DNA from: Episyrphus balteatus
Taxonomy: Eukaryota; Arthropoda; Insecta; Diptera; Syrphidae
Assembly (NCBI RefSeq): GCF_945859705.1
Contig: NC_079134.1
Location: 69,622,625-69,686,624 of the forward strand
Direction: 5' to 3'
DNA length: 64,000 nucleotides
Positions 10,976 through 23,100 of the stretch are shown here, piece by piece. Position 1 is the first letter of the stretch. The number at the start of each line of letters is the position of its first letter. A program made the translations under genes and the position numbers. The notes under the pieces are model-generated. The model did not search any database and had not been told where the DNA came from. It saw only the letters and a program-made list of their open reading frames with translations.

Positions 10976-11420
10976 TTTATTTTAGTTATTGTTCCACAGT
11001 TTAATGAAACAAAACAACCAACATACAACAAATAAACGGTCATAGAATTAAGCACTTAATCGTTGTTATAACATAATATGTAGTGTATACAATTTCATGT
11101 TTAAATGTATTTATTTTGTTTTTGTTTACCAATAGTTTGATTAAACATATGCCAAATCAAGAACTGATTCAAATATAACATTCAAACATCAATGTAACTT
11201 AATAGTAAATATGATTTTGTATCTTTGTCATTCAGGGATGTTTCTGTTTTATGCTGGTTTTTCAATAGTTTTGCTTAGGAAATGTCAAACTAAGAAAAGT
11301 TTTCAGATACAAGAATCAAACATCAATGTAACTCAGTCGATTCTATGTTTTGTTGTCTTCTTCTTTACCTAGTGTTTTTTGTTTTATTCTGGTTTATTAA
11401 CAGTTTGGTGAAACCAAACT
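10976..11420. repeat. Degenerate tandem array, period about 134 bp
   Basis: A block resembling GTTTTATTCTGGTTTATTAA, then CAGTTTGRTKAAAC, recurs at about 10982, 11116, 11250 and 11383. The companion block CAAACATCAATGTAACT recurs at about 11185 and 11319. Spacing is 132-136 bp each time. The units are diverged and vary in length. Last unit has a perfect stem (GTTTGGTGAAACCAAAC). Confidence 0.6.
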
Positions 11421-12147
11421 GTCAAGGAACCATTTTTTTTTTCATCTACAACATTAAGATATACAGTCAGCGTCTAATGAAAGTTTCACATTAATTGGTT
11501 TTCAAAGAAAAAAAAACCTTCGTAGCTATTTTAATTATTATTGGTACGTATATGAATTTATTTTATCATATTTGTTCAAAACATAAAAAAAAAAACATAT
11601 TGCAGAGCAATTCCTCTCAAATCTAAGACTATTATAATAATAATTATTATCATGCGAAATCATTTAGCACGTTTTCATACAAATATTTAACCGGTTTAAT
11701 GTTAAAAAAATCATTAAGTAGGAACACATGAATAAAACTTCCAAACTATTAAAATAAAATTAATGGACAAATCTAGACAAAAAAGAATTTTAAATGTAAA
11801 CTGTTAACTTTTTACTGACACTGACTGTAGCTCAACTGTTTTGTTTTTCGTTCAAGAGTTTTTACTACACTTAAGTTTTTGAAAGTTTGGTTTAACAAAT
11901 ATAGAACTAGAATTACAACATTTTTTTATGTATTGAAGTTGAAACAACAACGAGTTCCAAATTGTAAATCCATGGAAGCAAAACGAAATGTTATTATATG
12001 CCAGAGTTGCCTAAGACAATAAAACAAATTTACAGGCCAGAAAACAAAAATTGTAGATTTCTTAATGGAAAAACAAAAATATTTTAATATTTTTACAAAT
12101 ACCAACATATCTAATAAAAAATTAAATTTTCACATATAAAAGTCATA

Positions 12148-12396
12148 TCGTCGGCTAAGAGTGCAAACCTCGTAAATCCACTTTTGACAAAAATTAGATT
12201 TTTGAAAATTTATAAAGTAGGCATTGAAATCTATGTTTCCATTAAAGAAAAACAGAATATTTGTTTTATTAAACGACCACAAGAAACAAAATTAGACATG
12301 AAAAATGTATTAGCTAGTAAAAATGGAAAATTAGAAGTTGCTCTCCTGAACAATTTACAAAAATGGACTTACGAGGTCTGCACTCTTAGCCGACGA
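12148..12396. mobile_element. TA-flanked MITE starting TCGTCGGC, 249 bp
   Basis: The inverted termini begin TCGTCGGCTAAGAGTGCA and remain similar for about 36 bp; TA flanks both ends (12146-12147, 12397-12398). A 78-codon frame inside is not conserved with anything I know. Its first eight bases match those of the hairpin at 37044-37121. Confidence 0.75.
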
Positions 12397-13620
12397 TATC
12401 TAATTTTGATATTTTTTTAACAATTCGTTCCATATTTCAATAGATGCCTAGAAAGTCAGATGTTTTTTTAATCGAAAGTGATTGCAGTCATTTTGTTTTT
12501 TATTAATTTCATATTTATTGTGTTTTTAAAAAAGATGGCAATTAGCATTTGAAGGTTTAATGTGACTTAAAATAAAAACACACTTAAAGTGGAAAATAGG
12601 AAAAATGTAAACAAAAAATACCCATGGCAAGCCTGACAAAGTGTAAACTATAAACTAGCATATTTCTCTGTTGCACCAAAATTGTTAAATGGTTGAAAGG
12701 GATTGTTTTACAACATTAAGTTTCTATTTTGTTCAAGTTATATGTTTAATAACATGAAAGTTTTAATTTGAAATTCTCTTGTTTTAGTTTGGTTTCTTGC
12801 AACAAGCGCCATTTTGACTTCCATCAAAATTCGAAATGATTTAACGTGATGAATTTTAAAATGATTTTTCATATTCTTGTTGTTGTTTCATATTAAATTT
12901 CAGTGGGAAGGGATGTTTATTTCATTTTCTAACATTACCCAGTGTTTTTCCAACTTTTATACCTAAATACAAAAAATTATTATTTGTTAATTTTCAATTT
13001 ATTTCTCTAATTTCAATAATTTATGTAGCGCGTGAATTTTATAGAGGCAAAACATTAATCTTTATAATAAAAATAGTAATCGCATTACAATTTCCGTTCA
13101 TAAACGACTAAAACTTTCAATTTCAATCATAATTATTATACGTATTATATTGATTTAGTACTTTAGACTTTTATCTTTTTTATAACATCATAAGACATAA
13201 ACATTTTAAGAGAATTAGAATAATAACTTTTGGGAAACTTTTTAGATGTTTTCGAAAACAAACACTTCATTTAATTATAACAAATCCTAACAAAAATAAT
13301 AAAAGTCACTGCTTTCCTTAACATTTCTACAACATAAGTAAAGCTGATGTTCGACTTCATTCTTAGTTGCACACTTATTAGGTTAACTTTCATGAAACAG
13401 TTTTTAGTTCAGAAAACACAAATAAGACCAAGAAATAACAAAATTTAACCTTTATAAAACAGAATTGCCACAAATTTGTTGCAAATCAAGAGGGGAAATG
13501 CGGCTGTTCGGGTTACAATATTGTATAAGAATATGTTTCTGAAATTAATGGAAAACAATTAGATTGTTTAACTGGAGTTACATCTGCTAAATTAAAACAC
13601 ATCTGTGCTATTCGGGAGAA

Positions 13621-14600
13621 AGAGTGACACCATCACGTCCTTTTTATTACACAGGGGTGGATTTTTGCGGCCCCATTAGAACCCATTATAATATAAGAGG
13701 AAAAGGTCCAACTAAGTCATATTTAGCTGTATTTGTGTGCTTCTCAACCAAAGCTGTACACATTGAAGTTGTGAGAAATCTATCGTCACAGTCATTTATT
13801 TATGCATTAAAGAGATTTATTGGCAGAAGAGGTTTGTGTCATACCATATTTTGCGACAATGCCACTAATTTTGTGGGTGCTAAGAATGAATTGTTGGATT
13901 TGAAGAGAGCATTTGAAGCTCAAAATAATCAAGCAGCTATAAATTCAATGTTGTGGAAAATGGAATCAATTGGAAATACATTCCACCTCGATCACCACAT
14001 TTTGGAGGGCTTTGGGAGGCCGCAGTTAAGTCTGCAAAGAGTCTCTTAGTTCGCTATCTTCGTGAAGCTTCACTTACTTTAGAAGAGTTGCAGACAGTCA
14101 CTACACAAATAGAAGGAATTCTAAACTCTCGACCCATCACTCCTATGTCATCAGATCCAAATGACCCTAACCCCAGGGCATTTTCTAATTGGAGCTCCAC
14201 TTACAGCTTTGCCTGAACCAGATATTACGGATTGTAATTTTAACAACCTTAAAAAATTCCGTCAAATACAATATATTCAGCAGAATTTTTGGAACAGGTG
14301 GTCGACCGAATATCTTCATCTGCTACAACAAAGGTCAAAATGGACTCATGAATATACCAACTTGATACCTGGTGCAATGGTGATAATGAAAGAACCAAAT
14401 GTGGCACCATTGTAATGGAAATTAGGACGTGTACAAGAAGTCATTAAGGGCAATGATGACTTGGTACGGGTTGCAGTTGTAAAAACCCAGAATGGTACAT
14501 TCAAGAGGGCAATTCATAATTTATGCCCATTGCCCACAGAAGAAGAATCTACAGTAGATGAACGTGAAGAAGATCTACAAAGCAATCGGTGTGATACCAA
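13621..14600 (+). pseudogene. Integrase catalytic core and C-terminus of family A, broken
   Basis: The DDE-type core is readable: first Asp in GVDFCGPI (about 13658), second in FCDNATNFVGA (about 13850), Glu in WEAAVKSAK (about 14012). Frame changes occur near 13975 and 14170, and a TAA at 14413-14415 replaces a sense codon before a C-terminal segment rich in basic residues. The C-terminal LTPGHFLIGAPL motif is the usual Bel/Pao post-core motif. Catalytic residues are retained but the gene is dead. Confidence 0.87.
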
Positions 14601-16166
14601 ACGTAAAAAAAATCCCAAATCCTTTCTCTCTGTATTTCTCATGGTTTTATTGATCTTCCCTTCATCACTGGCTCAGAAAGTTGAACGTGTAAACATCACT
14701 CAGCTGGATAATGCAACTGGCATATATTTTGAGGACATTGGAAGAATACAAACCGTTAACAGCAATTGGTATATTTATGTGTATTATAATCTAACAACTT
14801 ATATTTTGGAATTCAATCAAATAAGATCTTATCTGCATCGAATCGAAGAACTTTGTACTCAAGAAATAAGTCAACATGTGAACTGTCAATCAACTATTGA
14901 TCTTCTTCGTCATAGACTCACTGTAATAGAACACAATAACGAACTGTTCGTCAATTTTAATACGGGAACGGATGTAAGAACCAGAATTCCTAGATCACCA
15001 TTGGATATTGTTGGAAAACTAGCAAGTAGCTTATTTGGTGTTCTTGATCAGGATGATGTCAGACATATTGAGAATCAAATAAATGGTGTTCACCAAAATG
15101 AATAATATTTGAAAGATCTTATTCAAAAGCAGACCTCAATTGCCGACTCAACTGCAAATCTCCTCAAACGCAATGAGCTTCAAGTGACTCTACAGTTTCA
15201 AGCTTTGAACGCCTACATAGCGAAATTTGCTAATGGAATTAAAGAAAAACTAGATCTTAATGAAGTTCAAGACATCCTGCTAGACGTTCTCCTGGATCTG
15301 AATCATGCGATGATTAATCCGCAGATAATGACTCCGAATCAACTTTACGAACAAGTAATGTTAATCAAGGCACACCTTCCGTCAACGTTAACATTAGCAA
15401 AAGGGTCAACAATGGACCTATATAAGATGATGTCTGTTAAAGGAAGAGTTCTTGAGAAGGCAGTACTGTTTCAAATGCGACTTCCATTAGCTGATACCGC
15501 AGAGTTTCAATTATTCAATGTCATTCCAATTCCCATATTGAAAGAATTTTCAAGTTACTTAGTTGAAATATCCTCTCAATTTTTGGCAACTTCGATGACA
15601 AGGGATTCATTTTTTCCACTTTCTGAATTGGAGTTAAGTCTGTGCAAGATTCTATCACCCCAGCATTTTCTCTGCAACAAACGACATCCTACGTATACAA
15701 GGCAAGCTATAACGAGTAGTTGTGAAATGGCTTTGTTGAATCATAAAAGCAATGCTTTGCACGAATGCGAGTTAAAAAAGATACCTGTCGTTGATTATTG
15801 GAAGGCACTAAGAAATTCAAATACGTGGCTATTCTCTTCTTTTGCTAACACAACAGGTCATCTGGCATGCAAAGATTCTACTGAGAGTCTTTCGAAAATA
15901 GAACAAGATCCAATACCAGTGGTGCTCCAGAAGTAACTGAAATAGACAAGACAGAATTTGAAAGACTAAGAAACCAGATAAACAGTGTGATGCAGTAGTC
16001 GGAGAATTTCCCATCAAAGGTCAATGTTCATGATTACCATCACTATGGATTAGGATATTTATTACTGGCTGGCATGATTGGGACTGTCATCGCTTATTAC
16101 TATCAACGAAGACGACCAACACCAGCACCCAGAGCAGGCATTTCAAGGTTCAATGTCAATGTTTAA
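14600..16166 (+). pseudogene. F-type envelope-like ORF of family A
   Basis: Downstream of integrase is a membrane-protein-like ORF: a hydrophobic signal-like stretch at about 14620-14670, a basic patch (about 14981) just before a hydrophobic segment with SLFGVLDQDD (about 15029-15058), a long helical ectodomain with paired cysteines, and a transmembrane segment at about 16042-16107 with a short basic tail. This arrangement resembles baculovirus F-like proteins found in Roo-type elements. A TAA at 15103-15105, a frame change near 15930 and a TAG near 15996 interrupt it. Function (membrane fusion) is inferred from family only. Confidence 0.72.
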
Positions 16167-16362
16167 AATTAAAAAAAAAAAAAAATGTTATTTTCAAAGT
16201 AGTAAATTAAATTAAATCAAATGCTTTAAGTGGCCATACAATTTTGGTTTGTTAATAAAATGATTTTATTTTACTTTTTTTTATTAAAAAATAATACAAA
16301 AAAAAAAAAAAAAAAAAACCAAGGCCACAGTAGAAACTTAATTTAGAGAGTTAAGAACCCTC

Positions 16363-16644
16363 AAAATAATATATCATCAGCACTTTTCTTCAAGTATGAG
16401 AACAAACCGAAATTTTAAGTTTCACGAATCTCGTATTCTCGTATTCCAATTTCCATTTATAAAAATGTTTGTTCTCACGCTTGAAGTAATTTGTGCATGC
16501 TTTGCAGTTTATTCCTTGTCAGAATTGAATTTAAATAAAATTGAGTCGTTTCCAAACCATCGAAGGTGTCGTGTCTTTTTTATTAAATCGATTTATTTTC
16601 TGATTGTGTTGCATTGAAATTATTTTAATATTGTGGATTTAACA
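16363..16644 (+). repeat. 3' LTR of Bel/Pao family A
   Basis: A direct repeat of the 5' LTR with a 9-bp deletion at about 16527 and a few substitutions; its first three bases no longer read TGT. It is preceded by long A and T tracts (16167-16362) with no gene. It is followed at once by the second CCAAG. Confidence 0.92.
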
Positions 16645-16925
16645 CCAAGATTGGAAATCGCATCAAAATAGACTTAAACTTGGAATAATGTCCGACATTC
16701 TTATGGACAGATTCTGAAATAGTACTTGCTTGGATCAACTCGCCTTCATCATCGTTTCATACCTTTGTCGCCAACCGAATATCAGTCATTCAAGACCTCA
16801 CCTTAACTCAGCAATGGCGACACGTCCTTACCAGAGTTAAGGGGTCAAAAACAAATCCAAACTACAAACTACAGTATAAAGACTTCTTGTTTGACACAAG
16901 ATCGAATCAAATATAACCTGGAGAT
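16645..16925 (+). pseudogene. Family-B RNase H fragment (3' piece) fused to a family-B LTR
   Basis: Positions 16645-16830 continue the RNase H fragment cut by element A (they match 25993-26205 with a short internal deletion). At about 16831 the sequence switches to the family-B LTR interior (matching about 34835-34930), which continues after the LOA insertion at 23446. The junction falls at a short similarity (GCGAC-CC-ACCAGA), suggesting a deletion that removed integrase, env and most of an LTR. Confidence 0.8.
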
Positions 16926-16953
16926 CTACCGCGCGGCAGTCACCTTGACGTTG

Positions 16954-18364
16954 CACAGTGGGACGAATGTATGGAAAAATCGGCATTTATAATATCTTGT
17001 GTTTTAGTGACTGAAACTACGCAAAGTTGCATTAAGACGTCTATTTACACCTAAATCTATGAATTAAACATGAAAACCAGATAAATGGAAACGTTTTAGC
17101 CAGGAAATTCATTTTTATTTAATTGAAAGAGTTGAGCAGCGAACTTTTTTTTTAGGATTTTCTTTTTATTATTTTTTCTTTTCTTTTAAATAATTTTAAT
17201 TTATGTAAAATAGAACTAATAATAGTATAGATAATAAAACACTTTAATTTGAATATTCAAACAAATAATAAAATAAAAAAATAAAGAAACAAAACTTTTT
17301 ATTCATTGTCGATTTCGGGGGTATAACTTAAGTCGTCCGGGTTAAATTCTAGGGGAAAACTAATATCTATATAATTTTTTGATGAATATTGGTATATATC
17401 TCGATCATAATTTGATATATGTGAACTTTTTGACCGGAGATTTGACAACTGCTAAGAATTTTTGCATTTTTATAGAATTTGATCCCATCATTTTTGATTA
17501 AAATGGTAAAATGTTATAAATAATATTGGTTTAAAGAGCATTTTTTTGTTTTAAATTGATGTTATCACTTACGCAATCATGTATAGCTTTAGTTATATTC
17601 AGATTAGAATTCAGGCATTATTCCTTAGCGCTCATGAACCGATTGAGTCTTCTAGAAGACTGCTCCATCTTCTACTTTACTTTGAGGTAATAAAATTTAG
17701 TTACTTCCTGTATTAGAGCTTCTACATCTCCTGTTGACTCCTCTAAGCCAAGAAGTTGTTGAATTTTCAAACAGAACCCATCAAAACGTCTGTTTTCGCA
17801 CTATCCAGCCAAGTTTTTAAATTTTGGTCATTTTTGATATAGGGGGTCGAACCTAAAAAACGCGATTATAATTACTTGGGGCAAATTGGGGCAAGATTTT
17901 TTTCTTGATTCCTTTAGAGGACACTTTCCTGAGTATAAAACCATAAAAACCCCAGAGAGCCTTTTAGGTGTAAAAAAGAAAATCTTACTCAAAGTCAAAA
18001 ATTTTTTTTTTCTACCAACACTTGGAAAATCACTAATAAAAACAAAACTCAATAAAACAAAAAAAATTTTATAGTTAAATATTAATTTATATACCTTGAT
18101 GAGTGTTATTATCCATTATTAAATACATTTTTTACCGCACAAAAAATTTTGGGAGTAAGACAAATTACAACCTGATTTTTCACCACCAAAAAAAAATTAA
18201 ACTAGACAATGTTTAGCACTCTATAACTTTTGCCCTAATTGGACAACGCAAATAATTTTGATGCAGTTAGAACCTAAATATATTTGGGATGACATACCAA
18301 TCACTCAAAAGTACCGCAATAATATTCGATTTTTTTATTTATTGCTATGGGTCGTCCCACTGTG
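16954..18364. mobile_element. Transib-like element with CACAGTG termini, 1411 bp
   Basis: Both ends carry the 13-bp inverted repeat CACAGTGGGACGA, flanked by the 5-bp direct repeat CGTTG (16949-16953, 18365-18369). CACAGTG is the Transib terminal heptamer and also the RAG recombination-signal heptamer. At the left end a 12-base gap is followed by GGAAAAATC; at the right end an A-rich run follows at 23 bases. The interior is AT-rich without a transposase. It sits in the 5' UTR of the LOA element. Confidence 0.82.
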
Positions 18365-18652
18365 CGTTGGTGCGGTGGCTTGAGTTTCAAAAATTCATCT
18401 GATCTACCTAAATCGGCAGTAATTTTGAGGAGTTACGACCAAGAACTGCCACCCCTAATCCAGGGTGATGTAACCGTGCCTATTGGAGTGGTTTGCAGCC
18501 AGGGGTATCCCGCTGTATTTTAACGGTGCCTCTTTGAAACCGGGTCGAATCAAAGAGTATCAAGACCTTATCTTATCATGGGGAGCTCTGATATGATGGC
18601 CTTTTTTTTTATATTCTAGCTTAACGTGGGAACTAACCAGAAATATATTAAA

Positions 18653-20149
18653 ATGTCGAAAAAATCGAACAACAACAAAAATGTTAAAAAAATCGCTGTC
18701 CAGCGGGATGTCACCGCCAGCGATGGAGAGAGATCTCCATGGTGAAGACTCGAAACCGGGGTGCAGCAAAAAAGGTGCAAAGCCAAAGCAGCATAAAAAG
18801 AACCGGTTAGCTCAAGGTGCGGTATCATCAGAAGCTATCAGCGGGAGTATCCCTCCTAAGGTAGTGGAAGATGGTACTAGGGCCGAAGTAGATGCTAAAG
18901 ATGGGAACAAACCATCAGAAGCAGAATCGACTCCATCGACAATAACCATAAAAGCACGCACTTATCCGAATCCGGGTTCAGGTGGTCAAAACGACTCACT
19001 ATACCGTGATTCGCTTAGTGGAGCGGGCAAAAAATGGTATAGCAGATTCCTGAGGCAAGGCTTGTCTCGGGAAGAAGCCAAGAAAACGATGGAGGAGAGA
19101 AAGCTAGCAAATTCAAGCGAACCTCCCAAAAGCCAAGACCAGGGTAAGCGGAAGAGCTGCCAAATAACTCCTCCTCAGAGGCAAGAAGTTAAAAAGCCCG
19201 GGACAAATGCAACTGTCGAAACGGGACTTAGTACCGTTAAGGCAGGTGCTGAAGCACTGGGCTTAAGCTATGCAAGTGTGGCAACTGGAGTTAAGGTTGC
19301 GGTCCTACCTAAGGATTTTCCTGAGGCATCTCTCAGAGCTGACGAACTGTCAACACTGGAAGAGGCCATAATTGAGGAGGTGTCCTTGGGATGGACACAC
19401 AAACTTATGTTCAATGGACTGCATTATAGAACAGGCTTCCTTTTAGTTGACTGCGTGGGGCAACCTACAGCAGATTCGCTAAAACTAAAATCCTCAAAAT
19501 TGCAAAATTGGAAGGGTACCGAATTGATGGCATGCTTGAGAGACGATATCCCCAAAATGCAGCACATCACTGTATTCCTTCCAAAAAGCAGTGGGCAAGA
19601 GGACAGGAAGTCATTGGCTCTTATCCAAGTCCAAAATGAAGGACTGGCAATCAAGGCCTGGCGGGTGCTCAAAAGCACGGCAGAAGGCAAGGGGCAACTG
19701 ATGGTGATCAGCTAGTGAAGGCTCAACATGAACTTCACTATAAATTCGGCAAAATTGGTGTATCAGGCCTAATGAAACCATCAGTGCCTACTACCTTGCA
19801 TAAGCCTGAAAACGTAGCACCCGAAGGGACCCAAGAGGTAGAAATGTCAGATGCCCCAATTCCTAAAAGCATCATACGTCCTACCCGTTTTCCTACTACA
19901 GATTCCAATCAACCCAATGAAACCCCACCAACAAACTCCCTACTACCCTTCCAAAACACCCAACAATCCCTCCCTTCCGGCAGCCAGGCAGATTCACTGG
20001 ACCTCATGGGTATGGAAAAGGTTCGTCTCGACGATGAGTTAGAGGGCATGGACCTCACCTTGAGTCAAGCCGGGTCAGACGTGCTTCCTACTGAGGAGGA
20101 AGAAAACCATCTGTTAGCAGATGAGGGGGCAATGGTCCCCATCTATTAA
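18653..20149 (+). pseudogene. ORF1 (Gag-like, DUF4780-like) of the LOA element
   Basis: The natural start is probably the ATG at 18653 (MSKKSNNNKN), with a frame change in the A-run near 18685; the open frame from 18681 then runs 344 residues. It includes the motif WYSRFLRQGLSREEAKK (about residues 118-134) and a C-terminal globular part (about 225-344). After a further frame change near 19700 the acidic, proline-rich tail continues to 20149. In LOA elements this protein binds the element RNA. No CCHC knuckles are seen. Confidence 0.78.
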
Positions 20150-23100
20150 ACTCAAAATGAACAGACGCGGGATCACTTAGCTGGCCCAAATTAACCTCCA
20201 TCACACAAAAGCGGCATCAGCCGTCCTGGTAAGAATGTTTGCAAAGGAGAATTTAGGGCTAGCACTGATCCAAGAACCCTGGACCTACAAAGGTCAGGTA
20301 AGATGTCTAAATAGTAGTAACTCTGATTTAATATGGGACACGAGGCACGGATTGCCCAGAGCTTGCATAAAAATAAGAAATAATATAAAATTTATATGTC
20401 TTTCAGAATTTATGACGAGGGATCTGGTACCGATCCAGACCCAAATTGAGTGTGATGGTATACCTCAAACGATTGTTGTTGCGGCGGCTTACTTCCCAGG
20501 TGACGAAGACAACATTCCACCGACGGAGGTACGGCTAGAACGACTAAAAGTCACCTTGAACTTGACCATATGGTTAATGAGTTTAGTGGAGCATTCAATG
20601 AGGCATTTGAACTCAGTTGTCCCATTAAACCAATCAAAAGTCAGAAAGATGCTCCTTGGTGGAGCAAAAATCTGTCGAAACAAAGATCAAAGGTACGTAA
20701 ACTGTTCAATGAGGCAAAAAGAACTGGGGAGTGGGAAGGTTATACGGCAGAGTTGACAATTTACAACAAAGAAATCAGAAAAGCAAAAAAAAAATAGTTT
20801 TGTGAGTTTTTGTGAAAATATTACCGCTACTCCAGCTGCAGCGAAACTACACAAGGCTCTAGCGAAAGACAAAACCATAAAGTCGCTAGTGCTTAGATAC
20901 AATGATGGTAGCTTTACTGAAAATGAACAACAAAGGTCGACTCTGGTACTTAACACTCACTTCCCAAAATCGCTTCCAATGACAGGAAATGTTATAGAAA
21001 GTACACCTTTCAAACCTTACAAAACAGACTGGAAGTTAGCTACAGCTATCTGTTGAGGCAAAAGAATTGACTGGGCGATAAACACCTTTCAACCTTTTAA
21101 GTCACCAGGTGTCGATGGTATCTTCCCTGCTCTACTTCAAAAAGGGGCGGAAGACCTGATGCCATACATTATTAGCATACTTCGTAGTAGCATGGCACTT
21201 GGGCATGTACCAAGCCTGTGGAGAAGAGCTAAAGTAATTTGTATTCCCAAAACTGGGAAAAAAGATACCACCCATCCAAAGTCATTCAGGCCAATTAGCC
21301 TGACATCATTTCTACTTAAGACTTTGGAGAAAGTAATAGATAACTTCATTAGATCAGAAGTTTTAATAAATATGCCACTTAACCATCGCCAGCATGCTTA
21401 CAGGGCAGGAAAATCTACGGAAACTGCCCTTTTCGAGCTAACAAATTCCAAACAAAGAGCTTTGGATGCAAAAGAAACAGCCCTATGTGCTTTTCTTTGA
21501 TAACACCTCACATGTCGCTGTAAACAAAGCTCTTGAAAGGAAAAAAGTCCCTATCACTGTAGTGAGATGGATCAATGAAATGCTAAGCACAAGAACAGCT
21601 GAGGTAAGGGCAGGTCTTAATGTACAAACTATCATCACAACAAGAGGCTGTCCTCAGGGGGGGGTCCTTTCACCATTACTTTGGAGTATTGTTGTTGATG
21701 AACTACTAGAAAATCTAACTTCCCTAGGTATACGATGTCTCGGTTTTGGTGATGATACAGTAATAATAGCCAGTGGGAAGTTTGAAGAAACTCTTTGCGA
21801 TATTATTCAAGGAGGATTGAAAAACATTCGGAAATGGTGTCTATCGGCAGGACTTAACATCAATCCTACCAAGACAACAATTATACCATTTACCAAAAAA
21901 AGACTTCTTCCCCGTATGAAACCTATACGGTTAGCTGGAGAAGTAATAGAAACACAGAAGGAGGTTAAGTATCTAGGTATCACACTAGACAGTAAACTCC
22001 TCTGGAACAAACACCTAGAAATAACCACTGGTAAAGCTACGAAAGCCTTAATGATTTGCAAAAGATTAGCAAGCAATTCATGGGGCTGCAAACCATACAC
22101 CCTAAGATGGATGTACACTATGATGGTAAGACCTATAATTACCTATGGTGCGGTGGCTTGGCACAAAAGAACCGATCTTGCAACAACTAGGAAATCACAA
22201 GATAAAGTGCAAAGGCTATGAGAACATGCCCTACAGCAGCAATGGAGGTTATTCTTGATTTAACTCCACTTCACCTTATTTTTGAAAGTGCTGCTTAGGG
22301 AGCTATCATGAGATTTGCCAAGGAAGGAACTGAGGCTGGAAAATGCATAGGCAACAGAGAAAGAGAATTCCTGTCCGGATCCTCAGAAGAAAACTTCCTT
22401 GACTTTCCAAAAGATGCAATGGTCACAAATTATAACTTTGTGAAAAACTACAATATACATCTCAGTAGTAAAAAAGATTAACTACTCTTTTAAAGAAAAT
22501 ACCATCAAATGGTACACAGACGGGTCGAGAACAGCGGAAGGTACAGGGGCAGGCGTCTTTGGGCCTAGTACCAAACTCTCCGTGCCTATGGGTCAATCCC
22601 CAAGTATCATTCAAGCTGAGGTAAATGCCATTGTAAAATGTGCAGAAATAAACCTCGAATTAAATCACCGGAATAAAAACATTGCCATTATGTCTGATAG
22701 TCAAGCTGCCCTAAAAGCACTTAAATCCTACGAAATCAACTCCAAGCTAGTATTGGAGTGTATAGGAAAACTTAACGAACTTGGCAAAATAAACAAAGTC
22801 ACTCTCCACTGGGTACCTGGGCACGTTGGTGTCCAGGGTAACGAGGAGGCGGACTCCTTAACAAAAACGGGAGCAAATTCCCCTTTAATGGGACCCGAAC
22901 CGTATTGCGGAATAGGAGAAAATGTCATTAAAAATAAAATAAAACTAAACGAGGAGTCCAGGAGAGCAAAAAACTGGGCAGAACTACCAAAACTGAGACA
23001 AGCGAAAATGCTCCTCGGGAACTACAACCGAGAGCGTTTCAAATCATGTATCAGTCTAAGTAGGAACAATCTCAGGTTAATCACTGTGGTGGCTCCTCAC

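Larger units (their letters stand above)
9981..13620. mobile_element. 3.6-kb AT-rich insertion of unknown type within integrase
   Basis: Comparison with the family-B integrase (26.9 kb) shows that coding should continue directly, so this block is an insertion. The edges are accurate to a few bases; I found no convincing terminal repeat or duplication. The left edge has GATTTGCAACAA three times in 45 bp, and a partial inverted match lies at about 13480. It contains two smaller TA-flanked elements and a degenerate ~134-bp tandem array. No conserved ORF is visible on either strand. Confidence 0.7.
3285..16644 (+). mobile_element. Bel/Pao LTR retrotransposon, family A (Roo-like layout with env-like ORF)
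   Basis: The element is bounded by LTRs at 3285-3575 and 16363-16644 and by the 5-bp direct repeat CCAAG (3280-3284, 16645-16649). The order inside is primer site, gag-protease, RT, RNase H, integrase, env-like ORF, 3' LTR. Its 13.4-kb span is inflated by insertions at 7894-9396 and about 9981-13620; without them it would be about 8.2 kb. The LTRs differ by a 9-bp deletion and a few bases. Gag-protease is open, but pol and env carry frameshifts and stops, so it could not act on its own. Confidence 0.93.

Noticed and set aside
12184..12420. 78-codon ORF in the 3.6-kb insertion
   Set aside because: It lies almost entirely inside a TA-flanked MITE and reads through its inverted termini.
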